From Pseudomonas sp. Ga0074129 (GTDB lineage: Bacteria > Pseudomonadota > Gammaproteobacteria > Pseudomonadales > Pseudomonadaceae): DNA of 41,840 nucleotides. A program made the translations under genes and the position numbers. The notes beneath the pieces were generated by a model. The model searched no databases, was not told where the DNA came from, and worked only from the letters and a program-made list of their open reading frames with translations. The first letter of the stretch is position 1. The number at the start of each line of letters is the position of its first letter. The DNA is taken from assembly GCA_001465025.1 (NCBI GenBank), contig LNDO01000040.1, positions 1 to 41,840 of the forward strand, written 5' to 3'. This document shows, in pieces, positions 8,647 to 17,648 of this stretch.

Positions 8647-9582
8647 ATGAACGCGCCCGCCGTGCTGCCGCCTGGCGCTCTGCAAGCAGAACATGTCACG
8701 GTAAAAGGCGATGGTGTGTACCTGGCTGCCTACCGCTGGGGCAACCCGCAAGGCCCCACTGTTTTGCTGGTACACGGCTACCCGGACAGCCACGAAGTCT
8801 GGTTACCGCTGGTGGCTGAATTAGCCGCTGACTATCAGATCATTGCCTACGATGTACGCGGTTTCGGCGCATCGGACATTCCCACGCAGCGCTCGGACTA
8901 CCACCTCAGCAAGCTGGCCAATGACCTTGAGGCGGTGATCAACACCCTAAGCCCCGGCCATCCCGTACATTTGCTGGCGCACGACTGGGGGTCGATTCAG
9001 GCCTGGGAAGCGGTCACCGAACCGCGCATTCAACCCCTGCTGGCTTCCTACACCAGCATTTCCGGGCCATGCCTGGACCACGTCGGCTATTGGATGCGTG
9101 ACAAACTCAACGAGAAAAGTCCCAAGGCCTTACTACAGGTGTTCGGCCAATTGCTCAGCTCGTGGTATATCGCCCTCTTCCACTTACCCTGGCTGCCCGA
9201 ACTCACCTGGCGACTGGGCTTGGATCGTGCCTGGCCGGGGCTTTTGCGCAAGCTGGAGGGGCTGGATCACGTCAGCATCAACCCCACTCAGCTCAGTGAC
9301 GGTGTGCACGGGGTCAAACTCTATCGGGCCAATTTTATCCGCAGCCTGTTTCGCCCTCGCCAGCGCCATACCGAAGTGCCCGTGCAGTTGATCGTGGCCA
9401 GCGCTGACCGTTTTGTGCGCCCGCAGTTGTTCGAACATCTGCAGCGCTGGGCCGCGAATCTTAAACGCCGTGAAGTGCTGGCCAGTCATTGGCAACTGCT
9501 GGCCGAACCGCAACAACTGGCCGCTTGGTTGCGCGAATTCACAGCAGCGGTGGATTCTGGAAACACCGACGGGCGTAACTAG
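8647..9582 (+). CDS. alpha/beta hydrolase of the epoxide hydrolase/haloalkane dehalogenase type
   Basis: Predicted soluble hydrolase of 311 residues. The fold markers are VLLVHGYPDSHEVW (oxyanion-hole HG), YDVRGFGASD, the nucleophile elbow LLAHDWGSIQAWE with Asp as predicted nucleophile, the acid-bearing loop VASADRFVRP, and a C-terminal histidine in ASHWQLLAEP. An aspartate nucleophile followed by WG points to epoxide hydrolase or haloalkane dehalogenase-like chemistry rather than a serine esterase; the substrate is unknown. The start ATG at 8647 is preceded by CAGGTGAA and gives the family's usual N terminus; a frame opening at 8587 is less likely. It stands alone, tail-to-tail with rmuC 26 bp away. 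Confidence 0.88.
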   Translation: MNAPAVLPPGALQAEHVTVKGDGVYLAAYRWGNPQGPTVLLVHGYPDSHEVWLPLVAELAADYQIIAYDVRGFGASDIPTQRSDYHLSKLANDLEAVINTLSPGHPVHLLAHDWGSIQAWEAVTEPRIQPLLASYTSISGPCLDHVGYWMRDKLNEKSPKALLQVFGQLLSSWYIALFHLPWLPELTWRLGLDRAWPGLLRKLEGLDHVSINPTQLSDGVHGVKLYRANFIRSLFRPRQRHTEVPVQLIVASADRFVRPQLFEHLQRWAANLKRREVLASHWQLLAEPQQLAAWLREFTAAVDSGNTDGRN

Positions 9583-9608
9583 CGTGCTGCCACAACCCGC
9601 GTGCAGCG

Positions 9609-11099
9609 CTATGGTGCGAGTTGCTCATCCAGCTCGCGCATGCCCGCGGCCTGCTCAAGCAAATCGGCAGGCAGACTCTTGCTGGCACGCGCGCCCAGCA
9701 ACTTGAGGTTTTCCACCCGGCTGATCAGGTTGCCACGGCCATCACTGAGCTTGTTGCGCGCCCCGGCATAGGCTTTATCAAGCTGCTGCAGGCGCGCGCC
9801 CACCTCGTCCAAATCCTGAATAAAGGCGACAAACTTGTCGTACAGCGCCCCGGCCCGCTCGGCAATTTCACGGGCATTCTGGCTCTGCCGCTCCTGACGC
9901 CACAGGCTGTCGATCACGCGCAGCGTGGCCAGCAAGGTGGTGGGGCTGACGATGACAATGTGCTGATCAAAGGCCTCCTGGAATAACCCCGGATCTGCCT
10001 GCAAGGCCGCCGAAAATGCCGCTTCGATGGGTACAAACAGCAGCACAAAATCCAGGCTATGCAAGCCTTCAAGGCGCTGATAGTCCTTGTGCGAAAGCCC
10101 CTTAAGGTGACTGCGCAGCGACAGTACATGCTGTTTCAACGCCTGTTGCCGGCTGGGTTCATCATCAGCAGCAATAAACTGTTGATAGGCCGTCAGGCTG
10201 ACTTTGGCGTCTACCACCACCTGCTTATCACCAGGCAGTTGAATCAGCACATCGGGCTGGAAGCGCTCGCCATCGGCGCTTTTCAGGCTGACTTGCGTCT
10301 GGTATTCGCGGCCCTTCTCCAGGCCCGCATGCTCCAGCACCCGCTCCAGCACCAACTCACCCCAATTGCCTTGGGTTTTCTGACCTTTGAGGGCGCGTGT
10401 CAGGTTGGTCGCTTCGTCCCCCAGACGCTGATTGAGTTGCTGCAAACGCTCCAGCTCCTTGCCCAGGGAAAAGCGCTCGCGTGCCTCTTGCTGATAACTC
10501 TCTTCGACACGTTTTTCGAAGGATTGAATGCGCTCCTTGAGCGGGTCGAGCAACTGACCAAGTTGCTGCTGGCTGGTTTCGCTGAAACGCTGCTCGCGCT
10601 CATCGAAAATCTTGCCCGCCAACTCGGCAAACTGGGCGCGCAACTCTTCACGCGAGCCCTGCAGGTCGCTCAAGCGCTGTTGATGGCTGTCTTGTTGTTC
10701 TTTGAGTTCGGCACTGAGGGCGGCGCGCTGGGCATCCAGGCGGCGGATTTCTGCTTCCTGCTGCTCACGTTGTGCCTGCCAGGCCTGGGCGGCTTGGCGG
10801 GCAATCTGCCGCTCTTGTTGCAGCAAATCGGCTTCACGGCGCAAGGCGGCAAGCTCGGCTTGTTGATCGGCCTTGATCTCGCTGAGCGCGCCGATTTCTT
10901 CACGACTGTCGTCCAGTTGCGCGGCAAGACCGGTCTGCGCCAACTGCGCATTACTCAGGCGCTCTTGCATGAGACTGAAGGTTAACTGCTGGTTGGCCAG
11001 ACGGCGTTGCAGCGTCCACGCCAGATAAACCAGCGGCAAGGCCGCCATGGCGAAACCCAGCAGCGCAGGGGTCAGCGCGGTGGACAGATCAAATGGCAT
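9609..11099 (-). CDS. rmuC: DNA recombination protein RmuC
   Basis: RmuC-family protein of 496 residues, a nuclease-fold protein known to limit inversions at short inverted repeats. One N-terminal membrane segment (LTPALLGFAMAALPLVYLAW) is followed by a long Gln/Glu/Ala-rich coiled coil (about residues 30-215). The conserved RmuC domain then runs with GNWGELVLERVLEHAGLEKGREY, LPGDKQVVVDAKVSLTAY, DFVLLFVPIEAAFSAAL and IVSPTTLLATLRVIDSLWRQE. It lies directly after the Sel1-repeat gene on the same strand (51 bp gap) and converges on the hydrolase gene. Confidence 0.96.
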   Translation of the reverse strand: MPFDLSTALTPALLGFAMAALPLVYLAWTLQRRLANQQLTFSLMQERLSNAQLAQTGLAAQLDDSREEIGALSEIKADQQAELAALRREADLLQQERQIARQAAQAWQAQREQQEAEIRRLDAQRAALSAELKEQQDSHQQRLSDLQGSREELRAQFAELAGKIFDEREQRFSETSQQQLGQLLDPLKERIQSFEKRVEESYQQEARERFSLGKELERLQQLNQRLGDEATNLTRALKGQKTQGNWGELVLERVLEHAGLEKGREYQTQVSLKSADGERFQPDVLIQLPGDKQVVVDAKVSLTAYQQFIAADDEPSRQQALKQHVLSLRSHLKGLSHKDYQRLEGLHSLDFVLLFVPIEAAFSAALQADPGLFQEAFDQHIVIVSPTTLLATLRVIDSLWRQERQSQNAREIAERAGALYDKFVAFIQDLDEVGARLQQLDKAYAGARNKLSDGRGNLISRVENLKLLGARASKSLPADLLEQAAGMRELDEQLAP

Positions 11100-11150
11100 A
11101 CGCAGCTCCGCAAAAAGTACTGGCAGTATAACCAGTACCTTCCGTCAGCG

Positions 11151-11555
11151 TCAGAGCTGTTTAAGCAGTTGCTTGGCTTCTGCCGAGCCTTGCCCAGCGG
11201 CCAGTTCAAGCCAGTGGCGCGCTTGCAGCGGCTCAAGGGTGCGCGGCTGGTTGTAGAGCTGGCCAAGGGTCAATTGAGCATCCAGATGCCCCGCACGCGC
11301 CGCCTGACGCAAGAGCTCAACGCCCATGCGGCGATCACGCGGGTTGCCACAATCACGGCAGAGCATCTGCCCCAGACGGGTTTGCGCATGCACCTCGCCT
11401 TGCAAGGCCGGCTGCTTGAGCAAACGTCCGGCAAAGCGCTTCACGCTGGGGGCATGGCCGAGGTGTGAATTATCCAGCAGCCAGAGCGCTAAACGCGTTG
11501 GCAGGCGGGGCGTGGCGTGTGTTGCAGCGGACAGTCGAGTGATTGCGCGAGGCAT
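11151..11555 (-). CDS. Sel1-repeat (TPR-like) small protein
   Basis: 134-residue protein with Sel1-like helical repeats in its C-terminal half. One repeat reads MGVELLRQAARAGHLDAQLTLG, and the next has the pattern ARHWLELAAGQGSAEAKQLL. Such repeats mediate protein contacts. A pair of cysteines (CRDCGNPRD) sits before the repeats. There is no convincing signal peptide; the N-terminal ~20 residues are basic. The Shine-Dalgarno is weak, so the exact start is uncertain. It precedes rmuC on the same strand and may be co-transcribed, but no functional link is evident. Confidence 0.78.
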   Translation of the reverse strand: MPRAITRLSAATHATPRLPTRLALWLLDNSHLGHAPSVKRFAGRLLKQPALQGEVHAQTRLGQMLCRDCGNPRDRRMGVELLRQAARAGHLDAQLTLGQLYNQPRTLEPLQARHWLELAAGQGSAEAKQLLKQL

Positions 11556-11652
11556 AAGAAGCAGCGGTGGCCGGAAAGGCGCGCAACTCTACTCCTTTTT
11601 CCGCCAAGGTAAAGCCTTGCATTTTGTATTGATTTAGGCGGGGTAAAACCAA

Positions 11653-11680
11653 CGCCCTGGCTCTAAAACAGGCCAGGGCG
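11653..11680 (-). terminator. intrinsic terminator downstream of the small membrane protein gene
   Basis: A perfect 9-bp inverted repeat (CGCCCTGGC at 11653-11661, GCCAGGGCG at 11672-11680) with a 10-base loop lies just after the stop codon of the 11686-12180 gene. On the minus strand it is followed by a T-rich tail (TTGGTTTTA), as expected for Rho-independent termination of that transcript. Confidence 0.7.
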
Positions 11681-11685
11681 CAGCA

Positions 11686-12180
11686 CTACAAACGCGGCTC
11701 AACCTTCAGGCGGCGGTCACCGTGCGCATCAAAGCGGGTGTCTCCAGCATCGAACTGGTCGCGGGCGGTGAGTTCGCGCAGGGTGGGTTCGTTGCCGCTG
11801 GTCGGCGCTGCGTCTTTTCGCGCCAGACGCCAACGCTCTAGCGGCCAACGAATCGCGACAAACAGCAGGTACAGGGCAAACGCAATTAACCCGTACATGC
11901 TCAGGTCAGCTACGGCACGCCACGCGTTATTACCCACATCCAGTAGCAGGTCCATGGCGGTAATGGCCACCGCCGGGGCAAAGAGCTCTTGGCCGGGGTC
12001 AACGATGGTGGGCGTGAACAACAGCACCAGCACCAGCACGCGCAGGGGCTCACGCAGGTAACGCCACATCCAACTGGTGAGCTTCAACCACACCAACAGA
12101 CAGCCAACCGCTGCAATCAGGTAGGCACTCCAGGCGAGTTGGTAGTCATTTTCGTTCATAAAACGCACGTTCTCAGACAT
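11686..12180 (-). CDS. conserved small inner-membrane protein of unknown function
   Basis: I do not recognise a named family, though I recall similar hypothetical proteins next to the oligopeptidase gene in Pseudomonas. The 164-residue product has about four hydrophobic segments (YLIAAVGCLLVWLKL, REPLRVLVLVLLFTPTIV, LFAPAVAITAMDLLLDV, YGLIAFALYLLFVAIRWPL) and a charged C-terminal tail. The frame is open further upstream, but the usable starts are ATG at 12180 (MSENVRF) or 12159 (MNENDYQ); neither has a strong Shine-Dalgarno. A terminator follows. It is divergent from oligopeptidase B. Confidence 0.78.
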   Translation of the reverse strand: MSENVRFMNENDYQLAWSAYLIAAVGCLLVWLKLTSWMWRYLREPLRVLVLVLLFTPTIVDPGQELFAPAVAITAMDLLLDVGNNAWRAVADLSMYGLIAFALYLLFVAIRWPLERWRLARKDAAPTSGNEPTLRELTARDQFDAGDTRFDAHGDRRLKVEPRL

Positions 12181-12425
12181 TAACGCCCATCGGGGGCGGA
12201 CAGCACGGGGCTGCGCAGATTTCAGCAGCCGACCAGCGAAACGGCGCTTATCATAGCGGCTTTTGCCTGCTTTGAACCCGATCAAACGCGCGCGCACGAG
12301 AGGCATATACGGCAAAAACGGGCGCGGCTGCGGCGTTTACCGCTGGTAAACGCACCGACACGTAGCCGGTTTTGCACAGGCCCTTCGACGCCCCACTGTC
12401 GGCCTACATCCACAGGAGTTGCTGC

Positions 12426-14471
12426 ATGCACCACGCCCCCATCGCCCGCCTCGACGCAAGCGCCGACCCCTACCGCTGGCTGGAAAACCGCGACAGCACT
12501 GAAGTGCTCGACCATCTCAAGGCTGAAAATGCCTACCTAGAGGCGCAGCTGAGTGAGCAATTGCCCCTGCGTGAAAGATTGTTTCAAGAGATCAAAGGAC
12601 GCATCCGCGAAACCGACTTGAGCCTGCCATCGACGTGGGGGCCGTATCTGTATTACCAGCGCACCACGGCGGGTGACGAATACCCACGGCATTACCGCTG
12701 CCGCAAACCTGCCGATGGCTCGCTGAGCGTGGATGAAGGCAGCGAACAGTTACTGCTCGATCCCAACGCGTTGGCCGAAGGCGGTTTTATCTCGCTCGGG
12801 GCGTTCAGCATCAGCCCCGATCATCAGCGCCTGGCCTACAGCCTGGACACCAGCGGCGAAGAAACCTACCGCCTGTTCGTCAAGGAACTGGCTGACGACA
12901 GCCTGATCGAGCTGCCCTTTGACGACTGCGACGGCAGCATGACCTGGGCCAACGACAGCCAGACGCTGTTCTTTGGTGAGCTGGATGACACGCACCGGCC
13001 GCACAAGCTCTATCGCCATCATCTCGGCGACGACTCGGCTGAACTGGTGTTCCACGAAGCGGATGGGCGCTTTTTCCTCAGCTGCTACCGCAGCAGTTCC
13101 GAACGCCAACTGATTCTGTTGTTGGGTAGCAAAACCACCAGCGAAGCCTGGATCCTTGATGCCGCCACGCCGCAGGGCGCATTCAGTTGTGTGGCCCCGC
13201 GTGAAGAGGGTCATGAATACGACCTCGATCACGGCCTGCTGGACGGCCAGTGGCGCTGGCTGATCCGCAGCAACCAACACGGCATCAACTTCGCCCTGTT
13301 CAGCGCCAGCGAATCCGCGCCCAGCCGCACGCACTGGCAACTGCTGCGCGAGCATGATCCGCAGGTGATGCTGGAAGGTATGGGCCTTAATCACCAAGCG
13401 CTGATACTCAGCCTGCGTGAAAACGGTCTGCCGATTATTGAGGTGCAGCCCCAAGGCCAGGCAGCCTACCGCGTGCAACTGCCGGATGCCGCCTACAGCC
13501 TGTATGTGCAGGACAGCCTAGAATTCGACAGCGATGTGATTCGTTTGCGTTATGAAGCACTCAATCGCCCCGCCCAAGTGCGTCAACTGACGTTGGCCAC
13601 AGGCGCGCAAGCGGTGCTCAAGCAAACCCCGGTGCTGGGCGACTTTGATGCCGACCACTATGTCAGCCAACGTCTATGGGCCACGGCTCCGGATGGCACC
13701 CAGGTGCCGATCAGCCTGGTGGCCAAGCGAGAGGTTCTCGGCAAGAGCGCCCCGCTCTACCTCTATGGCTATGGTGCGTATGGCGAAAGCCTCGACCCCT
13801 GGTTCTCCCATGCTCGCCTCAGCCTGCTTGATCGCGGCTTTGTCTTCGCCATCGCCCATGTGCGCGGTGGCGGCGAGTTGGGTGAAGCCTGGTATCGCGC
13901 GGGCAAACTTGAGCATAAGCACAACTCGTTCAGCGACTTTATTGCCTGCGCCGAACACCTGATCGACAGCGGTTACACCCAGCCCAGCCAATTGGTGATC
14001 AGTGGCGGCAGTGCCGGTGGCTTGTTGATGGGCGCGGTGCTAAACAAGCGCCCGGAACTGTTCGCCGCCGCCATCGCCGAAGTGCCCTTTGTTGATGTGC
14101 TCAACACCATGCAAAACCCCGATCTGCCGCTAACCGTTACCGAGTACGACGAATGGGGCGACCCGAACCAACCGGACGTCTTCGAGCGAATCAAGGGCTA
14201 CGCCCCCTATGAAAACGTTCAGGCCCAGGCCTACCCGGCGATTCTCGCGGTGGCCGGCTACAACGACAGCCGCGTGCAGTATTGGGAAGCCGCGAAATGG
14301 GTGGCCAAGCTGCGCGCCCATAAAACTGACAACAACCTGCTGTTGCTTAAAACCGAATTGGAGGCCGGGCATGGCGGCATGAGCGGCCGCTACCAGGCGC
14401 TCAAAGATGCCGCGCTGGAGTACGCCTTTATCCTGAAGATTCTGGGTATGGACGCCGAGCAGAACGGGTAA
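12426..14471 (+). CDS. ptrB: oligopeptidase B (S9A serine peptidase)
   Basis: Cytoplasmic serine oligopeptidase that cleaves short peptides after Arg or Lys. The 681-residue length matches the family. An N-terminal beta-propeller region (roughly 70-410) precedes the alpha/beta hydrolase domain. The predicted catalytic triad is Ser529 in SGGSAGGLLMG, Asp614 in GYNDSRVQYWE and His649 in EAGHGGMSGRY, almost the same spacing as E. coli OpdB. The acidic residues behind the catalytic Ser (EYDEWGDP) fit the S1 preference for basic residues. The start at MHHAPIARLDASADPYRWLEN follows CAGGAG; a frame opening at 12372 is less likely. A single-gene unit. Confidence 0.95.
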   Translation: MHHAPIARLDASADPYRWLENRDSTEVLDHLKAENAYLEAQLSEQLPLRERLFQEIKGRIRETDLSLPSTWGPYLYYQRTTAGDEYPRHYRCRKPADGSLSVDEGSEQLLLDPNALAEGGFISLGAFSISPDHQRLAYSLDTSGEETYRLFVKELADDSLIELPFDDCDGSMTWANDSQTLFFGELDDTHRPHKLYRHHLGDDSAELVFHEADGRFFLSCYRSSSERQLILLLGSKTTSEAWILDAATPQGAFSCVAPREEGHEYDLDHGLLDGQWRWLIRSNQHGINFALFSASESAPSRTHWQLLREHDPQVMLEGMGLNHQALILSLRENGLPIIEVQPQGQAAYRVQLPDAAYSLYVQDSLEFDSDVIRLRYEALNRPAQVRQLTLATGAQAVLKQTPVLGDFDADHYVSQRLWATAPDGTQVPISLVAKREVLGKSAPLYLYGYGAYGESLDPWFSHARLSLLDRGFVFAIAHVRGGGELGEAWYRAGKLEHKHNSFSDFIACAEHLIDSGYTQPSQLVISGGSAGGLLMGAVLNKRPELFAAAIAEVPFVDVLNTMQNPDLPLTVTEYDEWGDPNQPDVFERIKGYAPYENVQAQAYPAILAVAGYNDSRVQYWEAAKWVAKLRAHKTDNNLLLLKTELEAGHGGMSGRYQALKDAALEYAFILKILGMDAEQNG

Positions 14472-14530
14472 GGGCTGCGGAAAGTCCACGTTTAGAGCAT
14501 GCCTACGCGTCGGCACGTCGCAGAATGGCA

Positions 14531-14815
14531 TCAATACTGCGGCGCAGGCACCGGTGCTATGGGCCGCTGCCGCTGCTCACGCAGCAATGGCAGCTCTTCA
14601 TCGCGGCGCGGCGGATTGACCGCTGGCGCTGCTGGTACGGTTAACAGGGGTGGGTTGCCGTCTCTCGGCGCCGGCAGATGAGTCGGCGCAACCGGCGCAT
14701 AGGGCTGCGGCGTCGCACGCCCAGGGGCGTCGGGTGCAGGAGCAGTCGACGGCTGAGCCAAGGCCGCTGGCAGGCTGACGATCGCCACAACGGCAAGCAC
14801 AAGGTTGATTCGCAT
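14531..14815 (-). CDS. small secreted proline-rich protein
   Basis: 94-residue protein with a typical signal peptide (MRINLVLAVVAIVSLPAALA, cleavage expected after ALA). The mature part is low in complexity and rich in Pro, Ala and Arg (PAPDAPGRATPQPYAP, PAPRDGNPPLL), with no cysteine and no lipobox. No enzymatic motif is seen. Such proteins are common and poorly conserved in Pseudomonas; periplasmic location is inferred from the signal peptide only. It converges with oligopeptidase B and is divergent from yajD. GGAGTTAGGC lies upstream of the start. Confidence 0.75.
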   Translation of the reverse strand: MRINLVLAVVAIVSLPAALAQPSTAPAPDAPGRATPQPYAPVAPTHLPAPRDGNPPLLTVPAAPAVNPPRRDEELPLLREQRQRPIAPVPAPQY

Positions 14816-14978
14816 TGCCTAACTCCTGATTAGTCTGAGGGCTATAAGTGCGCGGCGATGAAGCCATCCGTAAGCACTCAGATTTTGAACAGCCAAGAGT
14901 CGCAAAGTGCCGCGTTGACGATTCTAAGTGATCGCCGGTCAGGCTAGACTGCTGCAAAGCCAACCTGTGAGACACCCG

Positions 14979-15347
14979 ATGAGCACCAATACCCCCCCTT
15001 CCGCCACCAGCAAACTTGATCGCATCCTCGCCGACAACCAGCGTTCGCGTGAAGAAGGCTATCGCGACAAGGCGCTCAAAATGTACCCCCACGTGTGTGG
15101 CCGCTGCGCTCGGGAATTCTCTGGCAAGCGCCTGAGTGAGTTGACTGTGCATCACCGCGATCACAACCACGACAACAACCCGCAAGACGGCTCAAACTGG
15201 GAGCTGCTCTGCCTGTTCTGCCATGACAATGAACACTCGCGCTACACCGACCAGCAGTACTTCAGCGAAGGCTCGCTGAGCTCACCCAAAACCAACCAGG
15301 CGACCCACAACCCCTTCGCCGACTTGGCTGCCCTGTTGAAAAAATAA
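14979..15347 (+). CDS. yajD: YajD-family HNH nuclease protein
   Basis: 122-residue cytoplasmic protein with a complete HNH nuclease fold. It has a zinc-binding pair CGRC at about residues 38-41, the core LTVHHRDHNHDNNPQDGSNW, and a second pair CLFC before HDNEHSRYTD. YajD is widely conserved in gammaproteobacteria, but its physiological substrate is not established as far as I know. The C terminus (NPFADLAALLKK) is typical of the family. The ATG at 14979 gives the family N terminus; a frame open from 14928 is not supported. Confidence 0.92.
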   Translation: MSTNTPPSATSKLDRILADNQRSREEGYRDKALKMYPHVCGRCAREFSGKRLSELTVHHRDHNHDNNPQDGSNWELLCLFCHDNEHSRYTDQQYFSEGSLSSPKTNQATHNPFADLAALLKK

Positions 15348-15423
15348 AGCCACGTCAGCATTGGCTGGCGCGTCCTGTTTTGTCAGCCACGCGAACGCCC
15401 AGCCTCGAACCAGTCCAGCGGCG

Positions 15424-16434
15424 TTAGGGATTGTTTTGCAGGGCACGAAACTGCGACGGCGGCACGGCCTCCCAGCGTTTGAAGGCACGGCGGAAATTAG
15501 CCATGTCGGTATAACCCAGCGTGTAGGCAATCTCCTCGATGCTGAGCTGTCCGGTTTTCAGGTGTTCAACAGCGAGGGTGTGCCGGACCTGCTCAAGGAT
15601 GTCCTTGAAGCTCGTGCCTTCATCCTGCAGACGCCGGTGAAGCGTTCGTGGGGTCATGTGAAAGAGACGGGCCGTGACGTTTAGGCTGGGAAAACCGTTT
15701 TGCTTCTCCAGCATCACCCGGCGTACCCGCGCACTCATGCTGACATTGCGTTCGAGCTTTTCCAATTCACGCTGACAGATCTGTTCGGCGTCGCGAAATG
15801 AGACCGGATCCGCCATCTTCAACGGCAAATCAAGAATCCCTGACGGCAGGGAAAACCCGGCCCAGGGCGCGGCGTAAATCACCTCGCAACGAAACATCTC
15901 TTCTGCCAGCGCCGCGTATGAAGGCCGAGCAAAAGGCAAGCAAACACGCGTCAGCGAATAGGCCCCCAAAGTGATCGCCTCAAACATGTTTTTGATGGCC
16001 AGAATCACTGCTTCCAACACCACGCGCTGTAAATCGCCTTGGGCATAAAGCGAGGTGAACAGGATATTTTCGAACTCGCCATCGCCCCTCAGGCTGATCG
16101 TCACCAGGTTCGTGCGCACACCCAAATAGCGCTCCAGCAACTGCAACGCTTGACGCAGCGAACTGCTCTGCAACAGGGCATAGCCGAGAATGCCGTGGCT
16201 ATTAACCTGCAACCGCTCACCAACCAACAGGCCAAGCGCCGCTTCCTGGGTCGTTGCCAGCGCATCCTCCAGCAAGTGGCCGAAGGTGGTTGCGTCCACT
16301 TTCAGATCCGCCTCACTCAACTGAGCGTCGCTCAACTGACTGCGCTCTAACCAAGCCGACACATCCACATCCATAGCCGCGAGCTGCCCGCTGATCTGCC
16401 GAATGTATTGGGACGGGAGAATGAGATCCTGCAT
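15424..16434 (-). CDS. AraC-family transcriptional regulator beside the monooxygenase module
   Basis: 336-residue regulator. The N-terminal ~230 residues resemble the arabinose-binding-type effector domain of the OruR/ArgR-like AraC subgroup (ALGLLVGERLQVNSHGILGYALL, LERYLGVRTNLV). The C-terminal ~100 residues hold the two AraC helix-turn-helix motifs (FPSLNVTARLFHMTPRTLHRRL and LSIEEIAYTLGYTDMANFRRAFKRWEAVPPSQFR). Its divergent placement 148 bp from the reductase-hydroxylase pair suggests that it activates that operon in response to a hydrophobic substrate, as AlkR-type AraC proteins do in other alkane degraders; this is inference. The start at MQDLILPSQYIRQI follows AAGG. Confidence 0.92.
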   Translation of the reverse strand: MQDLILPSQYIRQISGQLAAMDVDVSAWLERSQLSDAQLSEADLKVDATTFGHLLEDALATTQEAALGLLVGERLQVNSHGILGYALLQSSSLRQALQLLERYLGVRTNLVTISLRGDGEFENILFTSLYAQGDLQRVVLEAVILAIKNMFEAITLGAYSLTRVCLPFARPSYAALAEEMFRCEVIYAAPWAGFSLPSGILDLPLKMADPVSFRDAEQICQRELEKLERNVSMSARVRRVMLEKQNGFPSLNVTARLFHMTPRTLHRRLQDEGTSFKDILEQVRHTLAVEHLKTGQLSIEEIAYTLGYTDMANFRRAFKRWEAVPPSQFRALQNNP

Positions 16435-16472
16435 GGAAGAGGCCTTATTCGAAGGAAGTTCGCTGCGCCAAA

Positions 16473-16501
16473 TTGTCAATAAATGACCCATAAAGTGTCA
16501 A
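16473..16501. promoter_or_regulatory. candidate operator in the AraC/monooxygenase divergent promoter region
   Basis: The 148-bp space between the regulator and the reductase contains TTGTCA (16473), TGAC (16484) and GTGTCAA (16495-16501). The pair GTCA-ATAAA-TGAC forms an inverted repeat and the TGTCAA motif recurs as a direct repeat 21 bases on. AraC-type activators commonly bind direct repeats about two helical turns apart, so this is a reasonable binding-site candidate. No clear sigma-70 hexamers were assigned. Confidence 0.4.
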
Positions 16502-16582
16502 CGGCGAACCTACGGAGAACCGCACGCCACGCCTAACATTGCCCTCACTGAGCTTAACCTTGCCCATGCATCCGGAGGAGCA

Positions 16583-17617
16583 ATGCTTTCATTCTTTAGC
16601 AAGCCAAAACCCACCAGCGCACGGATCAATGACCGGCCAATCACTGTCAACCCCAAAGAAACCTTGCTGCAAGCGGCGCTGCGCCAAGGCATCGACTTCC
16701 CGCACAGCTGCAGGGTCGGTGGTTGTGCCGCATGCAAGTGCAAGCTGATTTCAGGCAGCGTCAAGGAGCTGACCGAGACGGCCTACCTGCTCTCCGATGA
16801 AGAGCTTGATCAAGGTTACATCCTCGCCTGTCAGAGCGTGCCCAAAGGCGCTGTTCAGATAGAGGTTGACCTTTCAGCACAGCAGGCAAAACGCACTGTT
16901 GCTGGGCGTGTCATCGTCCAAGAACGCCTCACCCACGACATCATGCGCGTGGTCGTGCAGCTTGATGAAGACCTGCCATACAAACCTGGCCAGTATGCAC
17001 AGATTAGCCTCAGCACCGCCCCTGACGTGCGTCGCAGCTACTCCTTTGCCAGCGCCCCGCAAGCCGATGCACAGGTTAGTTTTTATGTGCGCCAAGTACC
17101 CAAAGGCGAATTCTCATCCACTGTCCATAAACAGAACCTGCTGGGCCAAGGTATTCAATTGCAGGGGCCGCTGGGCGACTTTTACCTGCGCCCGGCCGAG
17201 GCTCCATTGATGCTGATTGCCGGCGGCAGTGGGCTGGCGCCAATCATCGCCATGCTGCAAGACGCTCTCGCCAAGGGCTGCACGCGCTCCACCACGCTGC
17301 TGTTCGGCGCGCGCGAAGAACGTGACCTCTATGCCTTGGCCGAAATCAGCGCGATTGCTGCCCAGTGGCGCGGCCCATTCCGTTTTACCCCGGTGCTCTC
17401 AGGCTTGTCAGCAGAGTCCGATTGGCGAGGTGCACGGGGCGTGGTCAGCAGCCAGATTACCGCGCAACTCGAAGCAGGCAGTCACGCCTACCTGTGCGGC
17501 CCGCCCGCGATGATCGACAGCGCTGTGCTGCAGCTCCTCCAGCACAACGTTGCCCGTGAACACATTTATACCGACCGCTTTACCACCCAGCATGACGCCC
17601 TGGCGGCCTCAGCCTGA
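16583..17617 (+). CDS. XylA-type ferredoxin-NAD(P)H reductase, electron-transfer component of membrane monooxygenase
   Basis: Soluble iron-sulfur flavoprotein of 344 residues that should pass electrons from NAD(P)H to the hydroxylase encoded next. Domains in order: a plant-type [2Fe-2S] ferredoxin (Cys43, Cys48, Cys51, Cys83, in HSCRVGGCAACKC and ILACQS); an FAD domain with RRSYSFAS at 150-157; and an NAD domain with AGGSGLAPIIAML from about 213 and YLCGPPAMIDS near the C terminus. The same order and nearly the same length occur in XylA of xylene monooxygenase. The start has a strong GGAGGAG. It is followed after 31 bp by the hydroxylase, indicating an operon, probably controlled by the divergent AraC regulator. 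Confidence 0.93.
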   Translation: MLSFFSKPKPTSARINDRPITVNPKETLLQAALRQGIDFPHSCRVGGCAACKCKLISGSVKELTETAYLLSDEELDQGYILACQSVPKGAVQIEVDLSAQQAKRTVAGRVIVQERLTHDIMRVVVQLDEDLPYKPGQYAQISLSTAPDVRRSYSFASAPQADAQVSFYVRQVPKGEFSSTVHKQNLLGQGIQLQGPLGDFYLRPAEAPLMLIAGGSGLAPIIAMLQDALAKGCTRSTTLLFGAREERDLYALAEISAIAAQWRGPFRFTPVLSGLSAESDWRGARGVVSSQITAQLEAGSHAYLCGPPAMIDSAVLQLLQHNVAREHIYTDRFTTQHDALAASA

Positions 17618-17648
17618 AACGCATCCACCCCGAATAAGAGAGACGCAC

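Noticed and set aside
10059-10985. 308-residue open plus-strand frame opposite rmuC
   Set aside because: Leu/Gln-rich translation is the mirror of the RmuC coiled coil; no independent motif or Shine-Dalgarno.
15281-15530. Minus-strand frame between yajD and the AraC gene considered as a small gene
   Set aside because: It overlaps the ends of both real genes and has no family resemblance or start signal.
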